Shown here: positions 60,784 to 64,000 of the stretch, one piece after another
Layout: the number at the start of each line of letters is the position of its first letter
Numbering within the stretch: position 1 is the first letter of the stretch
Source: Allosphingosinicella sp042666435
GTDB lineage: Bacteria > Pseudomonadota > Alphaproteobacteria > Sphingomonadales > Sphingomonadaceae
Reading direction: 5' to 3'
DNA length: 64,000 nucleotides
Assembly (NCBI RefSeq): GCF_042666435.1
Contig: NZ_JBHTDC010000001.1
Span: forward strand, 1,426,001-1,490,000
Position numbers and translations under genes: made by a program
Notes under the pieces: model-generated
The model's input: only the letters and a program-made list of their open reading frames with translations
Database searches by the model: none
What the model was told of the DNA's origin: nothing

Positions 60784-61602
60784 TCACGTGGTCGCGATGT
60801 CCGGGGCGTCTTCCGCCTTCATGCCGACGACGTTGTAGCCGGCGTCGACATGATGGGTTTCGCCGGTGACGCCGCTGGCAAGATCGGAGAGCAGATAGAG
60901 GGCGGAACCGCCGACATCCTCGATCGTGACGTTGCGGCGCAAGGGGGCGTTATATTCGTTCCACTTCATGATGTAGCGGAAATCGCCGATGCCGCTCGCC
61001 GCCAGCGTCTTGATAGGGCCGGCCGAAATCGCGTTCACCCGGATCTTCTCGCGCCCCAGGTCCATCGCGAGATATTTGACGCTGGTCTCCAGCGCCGCCT
61101 TGGCGACGCCCATCACGTTGTAATGGGGGATGACCTTCTCGGCGCCGTAATAAGAAAGGGTGAGGATCGAGCCGCCATTGGGCATCATCGCCCGGGCCGC
61201 CCTCGTCACCGCGACGAAGCTGTAGCAGCTGATGTTCATCGTCATCAGGAAATTGTCGAGGCTGGTGTCGACGAACTCGCCGCGCAATTCGTTCTTGTCG
61301 GAAAAGCCGATCGCGTGGACGAGAAAGTCGATCGTCTCCCACCGTCCTTTCAGAACGGCGAAGCTGCGGTCGAGCGCGGCCATGTCGGAGACGTCGCAGT
61401 CGATCAGGAAATCGGAGCCGAGCTGCTGCGCGAGCGGCCCCACCCTTTTGGCGAGCGCCTCGCCCTGATAGCTGAAGGCGAGTTCCGCGCCCTGCTCGGC
61501 CAGCGCCTTGGCGATTCCCCAGGCCAGCGAGCGGTCGTTGGCCAGGCCCATGATCAGCCCGCGCTTGCCCGCCATCAGTCCCTGCGTCGCTTGGCCGTTC
61601 AT
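60784..61602 (-). CDS. fabI: Enoyl-[acyl-carrier-protein] reductase (NADH)
   Basis: A 272-residue short-chain reductase completing each round of fatty acid elongation; the target of triclosan. GLANDRSLAWGIAKAL is the cofactor site, and the catalytic pair is in SYYGAEKVIPHYNVMGVAKA, with the FabI-type Tyr-x6-Lys. SAGPIKTLAASGI is the substrate loop. ATG 61602 has AGGGAAAG before it and overlaps the YihY stop (ATGA), so the genes are coupled. Length is typical of alphaproteobacterial FabI. Confidence 0.95.
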   Translation of the reverse strand: MNGQATQGLMAGKRGLIMGLANDRSLAWGIAKALAEQGAELAFSYQGEALAKRVGPLAQQLGSDFLIDCDVSDMAALDRSFAVLKGRWETIDFLVHAIGFSDKNELRGEFVDTSLDNFLMTMNISCYSFVAVTRAARAMMPNGGSILTLSYYGAEKVIPHYNVMGVAKAALETSVKYLAMDLGREKIRVNAISAGPIKTLAASGIGDFRYIMKWNEYNAPLRRNVTIEDVGGSALYLLSDLASGVTGETHHVDAGYNVVGMKAEDAPDIATT

Positions 61603-62564
61603 ATGCTTTCCCTGTTGTAAAATGCTTCCTCGCCCTCCTTTAGGGCTTCTTCCGGCACCTCCGCTAGTGCGGCGTTGAGCTCGGCGCCGATGACGACGCC
61701 AAGGCCGATGATGAAGAAGAAGATGAGCGTGATCATCACCCCGGCGAGGCCGCCATAGGTGAGGTCGTAGCCGCCGAGCGTCGACAGCGCCACCGGCAGC
61801 AAGGCCGTCGTCGCCAGCCACCACAAGGTGACGAAGGCGGCGCCCGGCCATTTGAGGCACCCTCGCTTGCGATAGCGCTTGGGCGTCAGCGTGTAGAAAA
61901 GGAGATAGAGGGCGCCGAACAGCACCAGCCCGGGGACGATCCGGAAGATCGTGAACAACGCAACGATGTCGTCGGCGACCGGCAGAGTGCGGACGACGAA
62001 CGCCTGGACGCTGCTCAGCACGATCGAGACGGAGAAAGCGACCATCGCCAGGATCACCGACGCGATGATCATGCCGACCGAGCCGAGCCGATATTCCCAG
62101 AAGGGGCGGCTGAAGGTCACGCCATAGGCGCGGCGGATGATGTCGCGGATCGTCTCGATGAAGCTGCCCGTTGTCCACAACCCGACGAGCGCGCCGAACC
62201 AGAGGAGGTTGCCGGACCGCGCCTCGAGCACGTCCGCGATCGGCTTGGAAAGCACTTCCGCGACGCTCGGCGGCATCGTCTGGAGCAGGCCGATCACCGC
62301 TTCCATGCCGCCTTCCTGCTGCCCGACGAGGCGCGCCACCGCGGCCGCCACGATGACGAACGGGAACAAGGTCAGAAGCGCGAGGTAGGCGAGGTTGCCG
62401 GCATGGATGAAGCCGTCATTATAAACACCGACTGCTACCCTTTTCACCACTTCGAAGGCGTAGCCGGCCGACTTCATCCGCTGCCAGTGGCCGCTGATCC
62501 GCTTGCGCGGGCCGGAAAACCGCTTGCGCCTTTCCTCGGGGCTTTCGGGGGAGATGTTGGTCAC
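61599..62564 (-). CDS. YihY/BrkB family inner-membrane protein
   Basis: A 321-residue polytopic protein of the YihY (UPF0761/BrkB) family with about six helices: AGNLAYLALLTLFPFVIVAA, NLLWFGALVGLWTTGSFIET, GMIIASVILAMVAFSVSIVL and three later ones. PGAAFVTLWWLATT and TYGGLAGVMITLIFFFIIGL are conserved. Once thought to be RNase BN, the family has no proven activity. It is coupled to fabI and begins after the DnaJ-type gene. Confidence 0.9.
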   Translation of the reverse strand: MTNISPESPEERRKRFSGPRKRISGHWQRMKSAGYAFEVVKRVAVGVYNDGFIHAGNLAYLALLTLFPFVIVAAAVARLVGQQEGGMEAVIGLLQTMPPSVAEVLSKPIADVLEARSGNLLWFGALVGLWTTGSFIETIRDIIRRAYGVTFSRPFWEYRLGSVGMIIASVILAMVAFSVSIVLSSVQAFVVRTLPVADDIVALFTIFRIVPGLVLFGALYLLFYTLTPKRYRKRGCLKWPGAAFVTLWWLATTALLPVALSTLGGYDLTYGGLAGVMITLIFFFIIGLGVVIGAELNAALAEVPEEALKEGEEAFYNRESI

Positions 62565-62570
62565 GGGTGG

Positions 62571-63527
62571 TTAGACGCCCAGCCCGGCCCGCGGGTTTCC
62601 TTTCCCCTTGCCGGGCCAGCTCTCGACGAACCCGGCGAGCGCGGCATCGTCGGCAGGGACCTCGATCAGCAAGGTGACCAGCTGGTCGCCCCGCGCGCCG
62701 CTCCTGCCGGTGAAGCCGCGGCCCTTGAGGCGCAGCACCTTGCCCGAGCTCGACCCCTTGGGCACGCTCAGCATGACCGCGCCCTCGACGGTCGGGACCT
62801 TGACCTTGGCGCCGAGCACCGCCTCGTCGAGCGATATCGGCAGATCGAGCCGAACGTCGTCGCCCTCGCGCCGGAAGAAACGGTGCGGCTGGACCGAGAT
62901 GGTGACGATCGCATCGCCATTTCCGCCCGGCCCCGGCTGGCCCTGGCCGGCGAGACGGATTTTCGTCCCCTCCTCGACCCCCTTGGGCAGCTTGATGTCG
63001 ACCGTCTTGCCGCCCGCCAGCGTCACCCGCTGGTCGGCGAGCGTCGCGGCATCCTCGAACGAGACCGGCAGCCGGTAGAGCGCGTCCGCGCCCTTGGGCG
63101 GGGGCGGTCGGCGGGCGCCGCCAAAGCCGGCCGCACCGCCACGCCGCTGCGGGCCGCCGAACAGGCCCTCGAACAGGTCGGAAAGGTCCGCGGCCTCGCC
63201 TCCCGCGAACCCGCCTTGGCCGAAATCCGGCCCGGGACCGCGCCGGAATCCGCCGCCCGCGCCCGGCTGCGGCCCGCCCCGCCCGAAGCCGAACGGCGAT
63301 TTGGGATTGCCGTCCTCGTCTATCTCGCCGCGATCATATTGGGCGCGTTTGTCCTTGTCCGTGAGGATGTCATAGGCTTGCGTCACCTTCGAGAAACGCT
63401 CGGTCGCCTTGGGATTGTCCCTGTTACGATCCGGGTGCAGCTCCTTGGCAAGCTTGCGATAGGCCTTCTTGATGTCCGCCTCGCTCGCGCCACGCGCCAC
63501 GCCGAGCTGTGAATAAAGGTCCGCCAT
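62571..63527 (-). CDS. DnaJ-type cochaperone (CbpA-like)
   Basis: A 318-residue J-domain protein that stimulates DnaK. The N-terminal J domain has HPD at 31-33 (LAKELHPDRNRD); a Gly/Phe-rich stretch follows (GRGGPQPGAGGGFRRGPG); the two C-terminal substrate-binding domains start near residue 150. The zinc-finger repeats of classical DnaJ are absent, so it is the CbpA class. It is the first gene of a minus-strand run leading into yihY and fabI. Confidence 0.93.
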   Translation of the reverse strand: MADLYSQLGVARGASEADIKKAYRKLAKELHPDRNRDNPKATERFSKVTQAYDILTDKDKRAQYDRGEIDEDGNPKSPFGFGRGGPQPGAGGGFRRGPGPDFGQGGFAGGEAADLSDLFEGLFGGPQRRGGAAGFGGARRPPPPKGADALYRLPVSFEDAATLADQRVTLAGGKTVDIKLPKGVEEGTKIRLAGQGQPGPGGNGDAIVTISVQPHRFFRREGDDVRLDLPISLDEAVLGAKVKVPTVEGAVMLSVPKGSSSGKVLRLKGRGFTGRSGARGDQLVTLLIEVPADDAALAGFVESWPGKGKGNPRAGLGV

Positions 63528-63789
63528 TCGAGCTTCGTTCTCCAGACCGCCGCAAAAGTCCAGACTTGTCCTTGGCGGCGGCTGCTACTCGACAGCGCTC
63601 GCGGTCCGACGGGGCGCCGCCGAGACCGCCTTCTCGACGATCCGTCCGTCGCTTATCACCTGCCGAATGGCCCGCGCATTAGCTCCCGATCCGCCGTGCT
63701 GTCGATCCGGCAAGAGCATCCGAAAGTCGGCTCCTTCCGCCCGTTCAATAACGGGTCGAAATCGACTGACTTGTAATAGTTAATTCTTT
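63528..63789. other. Spacer upstream of the divergent final gene
   Basis: About 260 bases with no credible frame, repeat or RNA. It is less GC-rich toward its right end. The DnaJ-type gene promoter should be in its left part but was not resolved. Confidence 0.4.
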
Positions 63790-63818
63790 TGACGCGCGTG
63801 TTGCGGAGGCGTATTTTT
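63790..63818 (+). promoter_or_regulatory. Promoter of the gene at the right edge
   Basis: TTGACG (63790-63795), exactly 17 bases, TATTTT (63813-63818) followed by T/G-rich DNA. The transcript would start about 63825, leaving a leader of about 90 bases. Confidence 0.65.
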
Positions 63819-63914
63819 TGGTGCCTTTCAGTAATGTGCGAGTCGAACTGCGGGGTGGCTGATCGCGTGTGGGGCGGCGGCCGATGAGCCGAAGCCTATG
63901 GGGAGGGACCAGTC

Positions 63915-64000
63915 ATGGCGGACTTGGGGTCGCAGTTCAGTCGCGTGGAATCGTCGGACGGTGCTGGAGAGGGCTCTGCCCGAAAATCCCGGCACTCGTT
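63915..64000 (+). CDS. Start of an unidentified gene, truncated by the window
   Basis: ATG 63915 follows GGGGAGGGA by a good distance and opens a frame MADLGSQFSRVESSD that is still open at 64000. The 28 visible residues are polar and acidic-to-basic (GAGEGSARKSRHS), too few to name a family. A clear sigma70 promoter lies upstream. Confidence 0.6.
   Translation, partial: MADLGSQFSRVESSDGAGEGSARKSRHS

Overview
The window looks like a chromosomal segment of a high-GC alphaproteobacterium, most probably a member of the Sphingomonadales. The indications are a sciP (DUF1153) gene, Sphingomonas-style TonB receptors, DUF4893 and patatin/3-hydroxybutyrate dehydrogenase neighbours, a class I PHB synthase with its phasin, the dciA-dsbA-smc order, and intergenic palindromes that translate as HCERSEAIQ. 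No plasmid, phage, IS element, CRISPR array, rRNA or tRNA was seen. The genus cannot be fixed from the sequence alone.

Layout. 1-8.1 kb: the end of a LytTR regulator, a tiny membrane protein, a 2OG-Fe(II) oxygenase, a DUF885 lipoprotein, a diguanylate cyclase, a DEAD-box helicase and a TonB receptor. 8.1-10.8 kb: PilZ, DCC-thioredoxin-like and dehydrogenase/DUF4166 genes. 10.8-15.5 kb: a trp leader peptide with attenuator, then trpD-trpCF-trpB-trpA. 15.6-17.9 kb: an HWE-type sensor kinase and a single-domain response regulator. 18-24 kb: M20 amidohydrolase, DUF4893, an unknown acidic protein, 3-hydroxybutyrate dehydrogenase, patatin and a zinc metallopeptidase. 23.9-28 kb: a Fur-type iron uptake group (PiuC-like oxygenase, siderophore receptor, PepSY membrane protein). 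28-35.5 kb: dciA, two DsbA-like genes and smc, divergent from mutY-nudC. 35.5-43.3 kb: two GlsB/YeaQ stress membrane proteins, sciP, mnmA, phaC-phasin, clpS, murA, rnk. 43.5-49.3 kb: DUF445 and an RND efflux pair. 49.6-53.2 kb: SIMPL, cytochrome c, DUF1801, LOG and extensin-like genes. 53.4-58.7 kb: serC-serA, purA and a methyltransferase-like gene. 58.7-64 kb: acylphosphatase, SLC13 permease, fabI, YihY and a DnaJ-type protein, then the first codons of a further gene.

The most distinctive locus is the trp operon. Its TrpB, TrpA, TrpD and fused TrpC-TrpF carry the sequence signatures of the enteric/gammaproteobacterial lineage rather than of ordinary alphaproteobacterial Trp enzymes. It is preceded by a leader with clustered Trp codons, a candidate antiterminator and a strong intrinsic terminator just before trpD. 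trpE and trpG are absent here. I infer transfer of a regulated distal trp block into a sphingomonad. Other points of interest are two candidate PhaR operators at the phasin promoter, a dyad over the -10 of the RND pump promoter, a candidate Fur box shared by the iron genes, hairpins in the serC leader, a GlsB-family gene that seems to start at ACG, and an intergenic palindrome that has become the C-terminus of a protein.
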